Notes: generated by a model not told the origin, from the sequence alone. DNA of 64,000 nt from Pseudanabaena sp. ABRG5-3 (GCF_003967015.1 NZ_AP017560.1:558001-622000), one strand, 5' to 3'. Shown: positions 17,835 through 27,202, counted from the stretch's first letter. Numbers and translations are program-made.

Positions 17835-18227
17835 ATGAGTCAAAAAGAAGTTATCCGTAGCGCCAATGCTCCTGAACCCGTTGGACCTTATAACCAAGCG
17901 ATCGCTGTTTCGGCTACTAGCAAATTAATTTTCATGGCGGGACAAATTGCGATCGATCCTGCTGTTGGAAAAATCGTTGCAACCACAGTCGAAGAACAAG
18001 CCGAACAGGTGATCAAAAATATTCAAGCCGTTCTCGCTGAGGCAGGCGCAGACATCACCAACGTGATTAAAACCACCGTATTTCTCGCAGATATGGCAGA
18101 TTTCCCTAAAGTAAATGCGATCTACGGTAAGTATTTTCTTGCTCCGTTTCCAGCACGCTCTACGGTTCAAGTCGCTCGACTTCCCCTCGATGCCCTTGTC
18201 GAAATTGAGTGTATTGTTGCTATATAA
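17835..18227 (+). CDS. ridA: RidA/YjgF family enamine/imine deaminase
   Basis: This 130-residue protein has the size and motifs of RidA: GPYNQAIAV near the N-terminus, GQIAIDPA, the EQAEQVIKNIQAVL helix and the C-terminal ARSTVQVARLPLDALVEIE segment carrying the conserved arginine. RidA hydrolyses reactive enamine intermediates released by PLP enzymes and works as a cytoplasmic trimer. It has its own gap on both sides and appears monocistronic. Confidence 0.93.
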   Translation: MSQKEVIRSANAPEPVGPYNQAIAVSATSKLIFMAGQIAIDPAVGKIVATTVEEQAEQVIKNIQAVLAEAGADITNVIKTTVFLADMADFPKVNAIYGKYFLAPFPARSTVQVARLPLDALVEIECIVAI

Positions 18228-18240
18228 ACATCTCAATAGT

Positions 18241-18261
18241 AGGGTGGGCAATGCCCACCTT
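18241..18261. repeat. Short palindrome with GC-AAT-GC loop
   Basis: GGTGGGC-AAT-GCCCACC begins 13 bases after the ridA stop and could aid termination or 3'-end protection. It fits the GC-NNN-GC palindrome class. Confidence 0.7.
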
Positions 18262-18286
18262 AGCCAATTGTCAATCAACTAGAATA

Positions 18287-18422
18287 CTGATGTTACGTGG
18301 AGCTATCACTCCATCAGTCTATCGAGTACAGAGTAGGGGCGGGTTTAGCACATAGATCTTGCTTCAGTCCAAAATCATCAACTAAACCCGCCCCTACTTT
18401 AGAAACTTCCACGTAACATCAG
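18287..18422. repeat. Inverted-repeat element, 136 bases
   Basis: Terminal inverted repeats CTGATGTTACGTGG and CCACGTAACATCAG bound the unit. Inside, GTAGGGGCGGGTTTAG (18333-18348) pairs with CTAAACCCGCCCCTAC (18382-18397). It has no coding capacity and resembles a dispersed non-autonomous repeat. It ends 35 bases before the next start codon. Confidence 0.75.
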
Positions 18423-18457
18423 TAGAATAGTTGAATTTGTCCCCGAGGCGTACCGTT

Positions 18458-18682
18458 ATGCAATATCAAATTTTTGTCCAAAGTCAGTCTCAACAAAGCT
18501 TTATAGCTTCAGTTGTTGGTATATCGAGCGTAACAACTGAGGTCAAAACGGAGATTGAGTATTCTCATCCCATTCCTCAGATGAAGTATGCGGGAATACT
18601 TGCTAATGATCCTAGCTTTGATGATTTCATGGAGAAATTGACTCTTATCTGTGAACAAGCAAATCTAGAAGTAGATATCTAA
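18458..18682 (+). CDS. Small hypothetical protein, possibly a shortened antitoxin-like protein
   Basis: This is a 74-residue protein starting at ATG 18458; the frame opens nine codons earlier at a TTG, which I reject. The opening MQYQIFVQSQSQQSFIASVVG resembles the first strands of small HicB-like proteins common in cyanobacteria. The end (MKYAGILANDPSFDDFMEKL) resembles the tail of the same proteins. The middle helix usually found between them seems missing. This is from memory of the family and is tentative. The protein lies 23 bp before the RhaD-like gene and may be cotranscribed with it. Confidence 0.45.
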   Translation: MQYQIFVQSQSQQSFIASVVGISSVTTEVKTEIEYSHPIPQMKYAGILANDPSFDDFMEKLTLICEQANLEVDI

Positions 18683-18705
18683 AAATTATTTAGGAATTTC
18701 AAAAA

Positions 18706-20679
18706 ATGAAAAGTTTGTGGAGCGATCGCGAAGCTGCCGAATATAAAACCGATTTAGGCTTAAGGGTATATACATCAAGGTTATTGGGGCGCGATCCCTC
18801 GCTGGTTCTACATGGTGGGGGCAATACTTCCGTCAAAATCCGTGAGAAAAATATTGTTGGCGAAGAAGAAGAGATTCTGTATGTGAAAGGAAGTGGTTGG
18901 GATTTAGAGACGATCGCTGAGGCAGGTTTTGCGCCTGTGCGGATGGCACATTTATTGAAATTAGCGAAATTGCAAGTTCTCTCTGATTCGCAAATGGTGA
19001 ATGAACTGAAGACGCAAATGACCAAAGCCAGTGCGCCTGCGCCATCGGTGGAAACAATTCTCCATGCGAGTTTGCCTTACAAATTTGTCGATCATACCCA
19101 TGCCGATGCGGTCATTTCTGTGACCAATACCGCGAATGGATGGGAACGCATTCAAGAAATCTATGGGGATGATGTGGTGATCATTCCCTATGTGATGCCA
19201 GGGTTTGACCTCGCGCGAGTCTGTGCCGAGAAATTTGCGGCGGAGAAAAGCGATCGCACAATTGGTATGGTGTTAATGAATCACGGCATTTTCTCCTTTG
19301 GCGAAACTGCTCAAGAATCCTATGAACGGATGATTGCGTTAGTTGATCGCGCCGAAGTTTATTTGCAAAAACATCATGCTTGGGAAATCTCACCACCAGT
19401 TTCTCTGTTCAGGGAAAGAGAGGCAAGATTAGAGCTTGCTAAACTACGTTCAGAAGTCGCCCAAGTTGCAGGTTTTCCCATAGTTCTTAGTTCCCATAAC
19501 GACGAGAAAAGTTTAGCTTTTGCTCAAAGGGAAGATGTGGGAACTATCTCGCAACAGGGCTGTGCAACTCCCGATCATGTCATTCGTACTAAACGCTTAC
19601 CTCTAGTCGGTAGAGATGTAAAGGCTTATGCGGAAGCATATCGCGCTTATTTCTCGGAAGAATCGCCTAAGTCAACACAATCAGTTACTATTCTCGAGCC
19701 TGCACCGCGTGTGATTCTCGATCACCAATTAGGTCTAGTCACCGTTGGGAAATCGGCTAAAGATGCGGCGATTGTCGCAGATATCTATGAACACACCATC
19801 GAAATTATTCAGCGATCGCAACTTTTGGGCGGCTATCAAGCCTTACCCGCTAGCGATATCTTTGCGGTGGAATATTGGGAATTGGAACAGGCAAAGTTAA
19901 AAAAAGGAGGTTCCTCTCCTGCTTTTACGGGTGAAATCGCTCTAGTTACAGGCGCAGCTTCAGGAATTGGCAAAGCTTGTGTAGATTCCCTATTAAAGCG
20001 CGGCGCGGCAGTTGTGGGCTTAGATATTAATCCCGCCATTGAGAAGCTCTATGATCGCCCCGATTTTGTGGGTATTACTTGCGATGTCAGTGATGAAACT
20101 GCGATCACGAATTCCCTCGATCAAGCTGTCAAAGCTTTTGGTGGGCTAGATATCTTGATTCTCAATGCAGGGATTTTCCCTTCTGGTTGTCGTATCGAAA
20201 ATCTGGATACTGCCACATGGCAAAAGGTGATGCAGATTAATCTTGATGCAAATCTAGTCCTGATGCGTGAAGCCTATCCATTGCTGAAACTTGCGCCCAA
20301 TAGTGGTCGTGTCGTGGCGATCGGTTCCAAAAATGTGCCTGCCCCCGGTCCTGCGGCGGCAGCTTATTCTGCATCGAAGGCGGCGCTTACCCAATTAATG
20401 CGGGTGGCGGCTCTGGAATGGAGTAGCGATCGCATTCGCATCAACACCTTGCATCCTAATGCTGTATTTGATACGGGCATCTGGACAGAGGAAGTATTAA
20501 CTTCTCGCGCCAAACATTACGGCTTAACGATTGAGGAATATAAAACCAATAATCTGCTTAAAGTGGAAGTTACAAGTCACCATGTTGCAGAACTTGCTGC
20601 CGAGATGTGTGGGGCATTGTTTGCCTGTACGACTGCGGCTCAGGTTCCTATTGATGGTGGAAATGATCGAGTCATTTAA
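18706..20679 (+). CDS. Bifunctional class II aldolase / short-chain dehydrogenase, RhaD-like
   Basis: This 657-residue fusion has a class II aldolase/adducin domain (residues about 20-390), with metal-binding histidines in VDHTHADAV and MNHGIFSFGE. An SDR domain follows (about 405-657), with the NAD motif VTGAASGIGKA and the Tyr-x3-Lys pair in YSASKAAL. Such proteins act in rhamnulose 1-phosphate/lactaldehyde type metabolism (YuxG/RhaD family). The exact sugar in cyanobacteria is not established. AGGA nine bases before the ATG supports the start. A clear intrinsic terminator follows at 20683-20707. Confidence 0.88.
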   Translation: MKSLWSDREAAEYKTDLGLRVYTSRLLGRDPSLVLHGGGNTSVKIREKNIVGEEEEILYVKGSGWDLETIAEAGFAPVRMAHLLKLAKLQVLSDSQMVNELKTQMTKASAPAPSVETILHASLPYKFVDHTHADAVISVTNTANGWERIQEIYGDDVVIIPYVMPGFDLARVCAEKFAAEKSDRTIGMVLMNHGIFSFGETAQESYERMIALVDRAEVYLQKHHAWEISPPVSLFREREARLELAKLRSEVAQVAGFPIVLSSHNDEKSLAFAQREDVGTISQQGCATPDHVIRTKRLPLVGRDVKAYAEAYRAYFSEESPKSTQSVTILEPAPRVILDHQLGLVTVGKSAKDAAIVADIYEHTIEIIQRSQLLGGYQALPASDIFAVEYWELEQAKLKKGGSSPAFTGEIALVTGAASGIGKACVDSLLKRGAAVVGLDINPAIEKLYDRPDFVGITCDVSDETAITNSLDQAVKAFGGLDILILNAGIFPSGCRIENLDTATWQKVMQINLDANLVLMREAYPLLKLAPNSGRVVAIGSKNVPAPGPAAAAYSASKAALTQLMRVAALEWSSDRIRINTLHPNAVFDTGIWTEEVLTSRAKHYGLTIEEYKTNNLLKVEVTSHHVAELAAEMCGALFACTTAAQVPIDGGNDRVI

Positions 20680-20682
20680 TCC

Positions 20683-20707
20683 AAAAGGCTCGCATAGCGA
20701 GCCTTTT
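20683..20707 (+). terminator. Intrinsic terminator of the aldolase/dehydrogenase gene
   Basis: The stem AAAAGGCTCGC and its complement close on the triloop ATA, followed by a TTTTT tract. It starts four bases after the stop codon. Because the left flank is A-rich, it could also serve the kinase gene arriving from the other strand, whose stop is at 20712. The loop again has the GC-NNN-GC form. Confidence 0.9.
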
Positions 20708-20711
20708 TAAA

Positions 20712-22166
20712 TTATAGAAATGAATAGAGTAATTGGAAGATGAGGCGAAAGGCTGCCATCAGGGCGATCGCACTAAATCCTGCAATTCCACAATATTGAG
20801 CAACTTCCAGCCAATTTGGGAAATTCTGAAACTGAACTTTGGCAAATATTTGACCTGCCCAGACTGCGGCGAAACTTAGCAAATTTACGAATACAAATAA
20901 ATCTTTATTGTCGAGAATGGAACTAATTCTGAGCAGAATGACACCTAATAATACAGCCGCAAAAGCAATTAAATTAGCTGGAGTCCCGATCGCAGCAATT
21001 CCAACTGTCGTACTTACTTGCCATAGCAACATCGCCTCTACCCCTAACAAAAAAGCCGCAATGAATTGAATAGGAATCGATGCCGATAGCAACCAAGGTG
21101 TTTTTTGTGATCGCGCTGCTACAGGTTTGGGGACTGCGGGGGAAAAATTAGGTAGGGGCGCAGGCACAGGGACTTGGATACTGGTCTGATGTGCTGCCTT
21201 TACAGAGGTTTGTACAGGTGCTTGTACCATTTGCACTGCTGAGTTAGAACTCAGGGCTTGGAGGACATCTGCTGCCGAAGTGAAGCGATCGCTGGGAGCA
21301 GACTCCAACATCCTATGTAAAACATTATTAAAATTAGGGCTGAGCTTGACAAAGCGATCCCACTGCCATTTGTTGTAACTCACATCAAACAACTCATCTG
21401 GCTCCTTGCCCGTTAATAAAAAGAGACAAGTTACCGCAAAGGCATAGAGATCCGTTGAGGGAAAGACAGTATCGCCGCGCATCTGCTCAGGTGCGCCATA
21501 GCCGGGGGTAAAGATGCCCGTAGATTTTTGACCTTGAGCAACTCCTGCTACTTGCTTCACCGCACCAAAATCTAAGAGAAAGTAGGACTGATCGGACTTG
21601 CGAACCATGATATTGGCAGGTTTAATATCGCGATGGATCGAACCTTTTTCATGAATAAATGTCAAGACGGGCAAGAGGCTTTGCATTATTTCTAAAACAT
21701 CTGCCTCAGCGATCGCCCCATGTTGCTCAACAATTTGCTCTAGGGTAAAGCCATCGACAAATTCTTGGACTAAATAAAAAAATTCATCCTGTCCCGACTG
21801 CACCTCAAAATAAGCCAGCAGATCAGGAATTTGCGGATGTGTCCCCAAATCTTCTAAAACCGTTGCCTCGCGTTCAAACATTTGCTTAGCAACCACCATC
21901 TGAGCGCTCGTGAAACCAATGGGCTGCAATAGCTTCACCACACAGCGCTTCATCGCAGGCGTATAGCGATCTCGAGCTAAGAAGGTCGCACCGAAACCAC
22001 CTCTGGCGATCGGACTCTCGACAATATAGCGTCCACCTAGCAATAGGGGCATCCCACAACTAGTACAAAACTTTTGGGTAATTGTTTTGAGGGTATTGCC
22101 ACTATCAAGGTCAGCAAAGGAATTTAAAGGCTTAATACAATTGGGGCGCGTGCAGTAAATATCCAC
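20712..22166 (-). CDS. Serine/threonine protein kinase, cyanobacterial 4-Cys type, with C-terminal membrane segments
   Basis: This 484-residue protein starts with a short 4-Cys domain (CTRPNC and CTSCG pairs, residues 4-9 and about 34-38). A Hanks-type kinase domain follows at about 46-310, with the glycine loop IARGGFGATF, catalytic HRDIKPANI at His178-Arg179-Asp180 and the DFGAVKQ metal-binding loop. After a Pro/Ala-rich linker, three or four hydrophobic helices occupy residues about 365-484. The kinase domain therefore faces the cytoplasm from a membrane anchor. The target is unknown. It is divergent from pcrA, with 72 bp between the starts. Confidence 0.9.
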   Translation of the reverse strand: MDIYCTRPNCIKPLNSFADLDSGNTLKTITQKFCTSCGMPLLLGGRYIVESPIARGGFGATFLARDRYTPAMKRCVVKLLQPIGFTSAQMVVAKQMFEREATVLEDLGTHPQIPDLLAYFEVQSGQDEFFYLVQEFVDGFTLEQIVEQHGAIAEADVLEIMQSLLPVLTFIHEKGSIHRDIKPANIMVRKSDQSYFLLDFGAVKQVAGVAQGQKSTGIFTPGYGAPEQMRGDTVFPSTDLYAFAVTCLFLLTGKEPDELFDVSYNKWQWDRFVKLSPNFNNVLHRMLESAPSDRFTSAADVLQALSSNSAVQMVQAPVQTSVKAAHQTSIQVPVPAPLPNFSPAVPKPVAARSQKTPWLLSASIPIQFIAAFLLGVEAMLLWQVSTTVGIAAIGTPANLIAFAAVLLGVILLRISSILDNKDLFVFVNLLSFAAVWAGQIFAKVQFQNFPNWLEVAQYCGIAGFSAIALMAAFRLIFQLLYSFL

Positions 22167-22238
22167 TGTGCAAACGTATGAGTAAACATTTTTGGCATAC
22201 TGTATTAGAGTCTACCTAAGTTTTCCCCTCCTGCACCC

Positions 22239-24614
22239 ATGAGTTCCAATTTTTTGCATCATCTCAACCCTGCTCAACAAAAAGCAGCCAGCCATCTTCA
22301 CGGGCCAATGCTAGTAGTTGCAGGTGCGGGGTCAGGGAAAACCAGAACATTGACCTATCGTATTGCCAATTTAATGCTCAATCATGGTGTTGCACCTGAG
22401 CAAATCCTTGCAGTGACTTTCACCAATAAAGCGGGCAAAGAAATGAATGAGCGAATTCAATCTTTGTTAACCCAAGAGATAGCCCAAAGAGAATTAGGTA
22501 AGGCTTTGAGTGAAATCTCTGACTTAGAACAGGAGAGACTGCGGAAGAAAGTTTATAAGCGCTATATCAATAGTTTTGCTGAAGATGGTCTCTGGATGGG
22601 GACTTTCCATAGTATGTGCTGTCGAATTTTACGGCTAGATATTGATAAATACAAAGATAGCAATGGTAGAAGTTGGGCAAAGAATTTCTCGATTTTTGAT
22701 GATTCGGACGCGCAATCTTTAGTCAAAGATATTGTGGTGAATCAACTAAATCTGGATGAAAAGAAATTTGAGCCAAAGTCGGTACGCTTTGCGATCGGCA
22801 ATGCTAAAAATAAAGGCTGGACTCCAGAGGAATACGAAAAACAAAGCGATGATTCTTCCTATCGCAAACGGGCGATCGCACAAGTATATAACCTCTATCA
22901 AAATCAACTCGCCACCAATAATGCCCTTGATTTTGATGATCTCATTTTCTTACCCGTAAGACTATTTCAGCAAAACCCTGAAGTTCTTAAATATTGGCAC
23001 GATCGCTTTACACATATTCTCGTTGACGAATATCAAGATACCAATCGCACTCAGTATGATTTGATTCGCTTACTATCCACCAATGACGCTCAGCCCACTT
23101 GGGAGAATCGTTCCATTTTTGTGGTCGGTGACGCGGATCAATCGATTTACAGTTTCCGTTCTGCGGACTTCACGATCTTGATGGAATTTCAAGAGGCTTT
23201 TGGCGATCGCTTGCCCGATGCCCATACCAAAACGATGATTAAGCTCGAAGAGAACTATCGCTCTGTGGCGAATATTCTCGAAATTGCTAACCAATTGATT
23301 GACAACAATTCCCAACGTATTGATAAGGTTCTCAAGGCAACCCGTCCCGATGGCGATCTGATCGAGCTATATCGCGCCGATGATGAAGTCGATGAAGCCC
23401 AATTTGTCATCGAGCAGATTCGTCGTGTTAAGTCCAAAACCCCAAGTGCCAATCTCGGACATTTCGCCATCCTCTACCGTACTAACGCCCAATCCCGTCC
23501 CTTTGAGGAAATGCTAGTGCGTTGGAATATCCCCTACAAAGTCGTAGGTGGTTTACGCTTTTACGATCGCAAAGAAATTAAAGATATTCTCTCCTATTTG
23601 CGACTGCTATCGAACCCCTCCGATACCCTTGGCTTAATGCGAATCATTAATGTTCCTAAACGCAGTATTGGCAAGGCAACTCTCGACAAGCTTCAACAAG
23701 CCGCCCAAGAACTCAGCGTCCCGATCTGGGAAATCATCAGCGATGAAACTACAGTTAAAACCCTCGCAGGGCGATCGGCGCGTGGTGTGCTCTCCTTTGT
23801 GGAACTGATGCAGAAATGGCAAGCGAAAGTACCCGTCACTCCTGCGGCGGATATCATTCAAGGGATTCTCCAAGAATCTGGCTATGTCGATGAACTGAAG
23901 GCTCAGAGCAATGATGAGGCAAACGATCGCCTTGCTAACTTACAGGAACTCTATAATGCAGCAGTGCAATTTGCCGAAGAAAATGAAGATGCTTCCCTTG
24001 ATGCCTTTTTAGCCAATGCAGCTTTAGCCTCTAGCCTTGATGATAGTAGCGAGAATGCGGAGAAAGTCACACTGATGACACTCCATGCCGCTAAGGGTTT
24101 AGAATTTCCTGTGGTATTTCTCGTCGGTTTAGAGCAAGGACTATTCCCTAGTTTTCGTTCTATTAATGACCCTATGGCTCTCGAAGAGGAGCGTCGCCTG
24201 ATGTATGTAGGCATCACTCGCGCTCAGGAGAAACTCTTCCTCAGCCATGCCCAAGCCCGTCGTCTCTACGGCAATCGTGAATATGCTATCCCTTCCCAAT
24301 TCCTTGCTGAACTTCCCAAAGAATATCTCACAGGACATGGCATCGATAAATTTATCAGCAAAGCAAGCCAACGTGCTGAAGCTACTAGTGTCAAGGGTTC
24401 CCTCAGATCCGTGCCTCCCGCTAAGGTTAATGCTGTCAAACCTAAGCCTAGTGTTAATTGGCAAGTAGGCGATCGCGTGATGCATGATAAATTTGGTGAA
24501 GGTCAAGTCGCGAATTTGTTAGGTACTGGCGACAAGATGTATTTAGCGGTTTCCTTCGCAGGTCAAGGCAAAAAAATCATCGATCCTAAAATTGCACCAA
24601 TTCAGAAAATATAG
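22239..24614 (+). CDS. pcrA: ATP-dependent DNA helicase PcrA/UvrD (superfamily 1)
   Basis: This 791-residue 3'-5' helicase for repair and replication restart has Walker A AGAGSGKT at residues 28-35, motif II VDEYQDTNRTQY, motif III VGDADQSIYSFR, motif V/VI LMTLHAAKGLEFPVVF and VGITRAQEKLFL. The C-terminal 50 residues form the Tudor-like domain of PcrA (VGDRVMHDKFGEGQV), which contacts RNA polymerase in other bacteria. Length and motif order are complete. It is single, transcribed divergently from the kinase gene. Confidence 0.95.
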   Translation: MSSNFLHHLNPAQQKAASHLHGPMLVVAGAGSGKTRTLTYRIANLMLNHGVAPEQILAVTFTNKAGKEMNERIQSLLTQEIAQRELGKALSEISDLEQERLRKKVYKRYINSFAEDGLWMGTFHSMCCRILRLDIDKYKDSNGRSWAKNFSIFDDSDAQSLVKDIVVNQLNLDEKKFEPKSVRFAIGNAKNKGWTPEEYEKQSDDSSYRKRAIAQVYNLYQNQLATNNALDFDDLIFLPVRLFQQNPEVLKYWHDRFTHILVDEYQDTNRTQYDLIRLLSTNDAQPTWENRSIFVVGDADQSIYSFRSADFTILMEFQEAFGDRLPDAHTKTMIKLEENYRSVANILEIANQLIDNNSQRIDKVLKATRPDGDLIELYRADDEVDEAQFVIEQIRRVKSKTPSANLGHFAILYRTNAQSRPFEEMLVRWNIPYKVVGGLRFYDRKEIKDILSYLRLLSNPSDTLGLMRIINVPKRSIGKATLDKLQQAAQELSVPIWEIISDETTVKTLAGRSARGVLSFVELMQKWQAKVPVTPAADIIQGILQESGYVDELKAQSNDEANDRLANLQELYNAAVQFAEENEDASLDAFLANAALASSLDDSSENAEKVTLMTLHAAKGLEFPVVFLVGLEQGLFPSFRSINDPMALEEERRLMYVGITRAQEKLFLSHAQARRLYGNREYAIPSQFLAELPKEYLTGHGIDKFISKASQRAEATSVKGSLRSVPPAKVNAVKPKPSVNWQVGDRVMHDKFGEGQVANLLGTGDKMYLAVSFAGQGKKIIDPKIAPIQKI

Positions 24615-24632
24615 ATATGGAAAAGGCTAAGC

Positions 24633-25220
24633 CTAAGTCACGTCATTTTCGGGAGTCAGGGTGAGTCCTCGATAAATTTGGGCGATCGCAAAGGTGAGAT
24701 TGATGCTCTTTAGCTCGATCATGTCGCCTTCTTTATAGTTAATAATTATCCATTCCCCATTATCTTTTTTGTGATAGAGGTCTATTTCGATGCTGGTGGA
24801 ACTAACTAGTAAATAATCTATTAATGCAGGATTGTTGCGATACAGTCGGAACTTCCCACCGCGATCGTAGGCTTCGGTACTGGGTGATAAGACTTCAACG
24901 ATTAGGGATGGATAGGTAATGTATTGAGTGGTAGTTTTGTCGCGATCGTCGCAGGTGACGCTGACATCAGGATAAGTGTATTTTTCGGATTTAGCTATTT
25001 TAATCCGCAGGTCTGAATTACCTACTTCACAAGCACTCCCATCTAGATGATTGGACAACAAAGTAGTAAAACGAACTGCAATTAAGCTATGGTTTCTACT
25101 GCCGCCACTCATAGCATAGACTTCACCTTCGATATACTCATGCTTATGTAGTTGCTTTTCTTCCCAAGCAAAGTATTCTTGAGGAGTGGGTTGAGGGAAG
25201 TTGTCTCTAGCTGCAATCAT
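24633..25220 (-). CDS. Uma2 family (DUF820) putative endonuclease
   Basis: This protein of about 195 residues has the Uma2 pattern: a TPQEYFAWEE start, a YIEGEVYAMSGG strand, PDVSVTCDD and LIVEVLSPSTEAYDRGGKFRLYR. These provide the PD-(D/E)XK-like acidic residues and lysine. Uma2 genes are highly multiplied in cyanobacteria and their role is unsettled. The frame is open from an ATG at 25250, but ATG 25220 gives the usual MIAA start and is preferred. It converges with pcrA, with 18 bp between the stops. Confidence 0.85.
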   Translation of the reverse strand: MIAARDNFPQPTPQEYFAWEEKQLHKHEYIEGEVYAMSGGSRNHSLIAVRFTTLLSNHLDGSACEVGNSDLRIKIAKSEKYTYPDVSVTCDDRDKTTTQYITYPSLIVEVLSPSTEAYDRGGKFRLYRNNPALIDYLLVSSTSIEIDLYHKKDNGEWIIINYKEGDMIELKSINLTFAIAQIYRGLTLTPENDVT

Positions 25221-25390
25221 ATTGTTAGGGTAGTAAGAGATTCCCCCCATTTTAATCGATCAAATCCATATGCCCAAAATTAACGTAGGGGTTGATCACT
25301 TGCATCGCTATTCCTCAACTTTCCAACAAAATCTCGATTTGCAAATGCTCAACCCTCTTCGCTACTTACATTTCTGGGCGATATGTATAT

Positions 25391-25762
25391 TCATAGCTGT
25401 CTCTGATTACGAGATATTTCTAAAAGCACCTGATCTAGACTTGGTTCACCACTTTCTCTAATATTTTCTCCATCATGCTTGTGATGCGGAAAAGTAGAAA
25501 CATTTGTATGATGAGGAGCATTATCATAGCGAAAAATCATTACCTGCTCATCATTCATGTAGTGATATCGATACTTGATTTTATTCAAGATTTCAATATT
25601 CTTGACTTCCACAAAGTCTAAGCGATGATTATTCTCAAAAATAATTGAACCACTAATATACCCCTGCGAGATGTTGTAAATTTTTTTGGTTATTGAGACA
25701 AAGCGTATATTGGGAAACTCTTTGATAATCTCTTCAAGCTGCACAAAATAATCTTCAATCAT
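25391..25762 (-). CDS. DUF6516/TumE-like putative toxin
   Basis: This 123-residue protein has the hallmarks of DUF6516 (TumE-like) proteins: a YRYHYMNDEQVMIFRYDNAPHH strand-turn, then FPHHKH and a GEPSLDQVLLEI ending. The family is usually annotated as the toxin partner of a two-gene toxin-antitoxin system, probably a nuclease. The gene overlaps its upstream partner by four bases, as expected for such a pair. I recognise the family by pattern only. Activity is inferred. Confidence 0.65.
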   Translation of the reverse strand: MIEDYFVQLEEIIKEFPNIRFVSITKKIYNISQGYISGSIIFENNHRLDFVEVKNIEILNKIKYRYHYMNDEQVMIFRYDNAPHHTNVSTFPHHKHDGENIRESGEPSLDQVLLEISRNQRQL

Positions 25763-26067
25763 CGTAGTTCGCTAAGCTGTACCTGATTTTGACAAAGCAT
25801 TTCATACAGTCCCGCCCATATCATAAAATCTACTTCATCTTCTAAACGCCCATCCGAAAAGCTTTGATGAAACTCAGCAGATGTCATATTATATTTTCTC
25901 TCAAAATCATCTAATTCCAGACGCAGATTTAGAATTCCCTTTTGTAGTTCAGAAACTTGGTAAGCAATAATATTTAGAGCAAATGCTTCTGTATTTTGAA
26001 CTTGGCTAAGGATTTTTTTTAGTCTTCGTTCTGTTTGTGGTTGTACAGATAGCTGGAAATCTAGCAT
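25759..26067 (-). CDS. Putative antitoxin partner of the DUF6516-like protein
   Basis: This 102-residue, mainly helical protein has no DNA-binding motif I can recognise. It has a QLSVQPQTERRLKKILSQ helix, a central LRLELDDFERKYN helix and an acidic EDEVDFMIWAGLYEML end. It lies first in a two-gene unit with the DUF6516-like gene, overlapping it by four bases (stop and start in an ATGA-type arrangement). The antitoxin role rests on this position. Confidence 0.55.
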   Translation of the reverse strand: MLDFQLSVQPQTERRLKKILSQVQNTEAFALNIIAYQVSELQKGILNLRLELDDFERKYNMTSAEFHQSFSDGRLEDEVDFMIWAGLYEMLCQNQVQLSELR

Positions 26068-26197
26068 GTTAATCCCTGCCTCCCTATTTATTCACAATTA
26101 TTGTTGTAAGTATAACAAAATAAATTCTGTCCTAGACCCAGCATTGATTGGGAAGTAGGCAATCGCCTGATATTTGAGTAAGTATCTCGATATCAAC

Positions 26198-26902
26198 TTA
26201 GGCTACAGATCCAAGTTGTTCCAACTGCATTAATGGCTGCCAATTGCGAATATCCTCTAACAGCGCTAGATAACCATTAGTATTTGGGTGTAAACCATCC
26301 TGACAGATGCGATCGCCCATCCAAGTTTGTCCCCGTTCTTGCCATAGATCGAAGATATCTAAGTAGGGAATATCTCGCATTTGACAAGCGGATTTTGTGA
26401 ATTCCTTATAGCGGAATTGATCTTCGTGATTGAAATGTAAGCAATCGAGAAAAGGCATTTTTGATTCGTCAACGGGAACCATGCCCACAAAGATCACGGG
26501 ACAGAGACTCTGCGCTTTGTCGAGCAAATTGACTATTTCTAAAGTAAAGCGATCGTAATCGGTGATGCTTCTACCTTCGCGCTTAGAAATTCTTGCGGAA
26601 TCATTCACACCAACGGACAAAATCATCAAATCGGGAAGCTTATTGCGAAGTTCACCCCGCAGCAAAAACTCGCGTTCCAATCGTTGATTGACATGGGCAG
26701 CCGTATCACCTCTAACTCCTAAGTTGTAGAGAACATGCCCTGCTGCTGTCCCCATCCATTGCCGCCGCAGTTGCTCTACCCAGCCACCATTAACAGGATC
26801 GCCATAGCCATAGATAATGCTATCGCCAAAAGCTGTAACCCTCAGAGGTTGCTGAGCGCGAGAAGAAGTATTCGGAGCTTGCAAAAGGTTTAAGGCTGTC
26901 AT
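26198..26902 (-). CDS. SGNH/GDSL family hydrolase
   Basis: This 234-residue esterase/lipase-like protein has block I AFGDSIIYGYGDP with the catalytic serine, a GVRGDTAAHVNQRL segment, block III VGVNDSARIS and block V DGLHPNTNGY with the Asp-His pair. All four SGNH blocks are present, so it should be active. There is no signal peptide, so it is likely cytoplasmic. The substrate is unknown. It stands alone. Confidence 0.88.
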   Translation of the reverse strand: MTALNLLQAPNTSSRAQQPLRVTAFGDSIIYGYGDPVNGGWVEQLRRQWMGTAAGHVLYNLGVRGDTAAHVNQRLEREFLLRGELRNKLPDLMILSVGVNDSARISKREGRSITDYDRFTLEIVNLLDKAQSLCPVIFVGMVPVDESKMPFLDCLHFNHEDQFRYKEFTKSACQMRDIPYLDIFDLWQERGQTWMGDRICQDGLHPNTNGYLALLEDIRNWQPLMQLEQLGSVA

Positions 26903-27202
26903 CAGAAAATGTGCTTAGGAAAAAATGACGGATTAGTGACTTTACAAAACTAAATTTAGATTAGCGCAACCCAGTACTTTTACCTAATATTTCTTTGTCT
27001 GGATGTAAAGAAGCAATTTTTTGTGGTGCAGCTTTGCCTCACTACAAAAAATCTCAATCGGAGAATCCTTAGTTACAGCCTGTTGAAGCTTACAGTATTT
27101 TGAAAGCACGGCAACGCCGCGCTTTCAAAAATTTCTCGTCAGCGTAAAGCGCTGTAATTGTGAGTTAGATGCGATCGCGAAGTGATTCCCTGACAAAACG
27201 TT
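26903..27202. other. Intergenic region between divergent genes
   Basis: No gene is seen in these 300 bases. They must hold the promoters of the SGNH hydrolase and the ABC-2 permease. A near-perfect GC-AAC-GC palindrome lies at 27098-27130. Confidence 0.6.
27098..27130. repeat. Near-perfect palindrome with GC-AAC-GC loop
   Basis: The arms TTTTGAAAGCACGGC and GCCGCGCTTTCAAAA differ at one position (A against G, still a possible wobble pair) around the triloop AAC. It sits about 70 bases upstream of the permease start. Confidence 0.75.

Noticed and set aside
25270-25461. Small plus-strand open frame opposite the DUF6516-like gene
   Set aside because: There is no recognised domain, it overlaps a real gene on the other strand, and it lacks a clear ribosome site.
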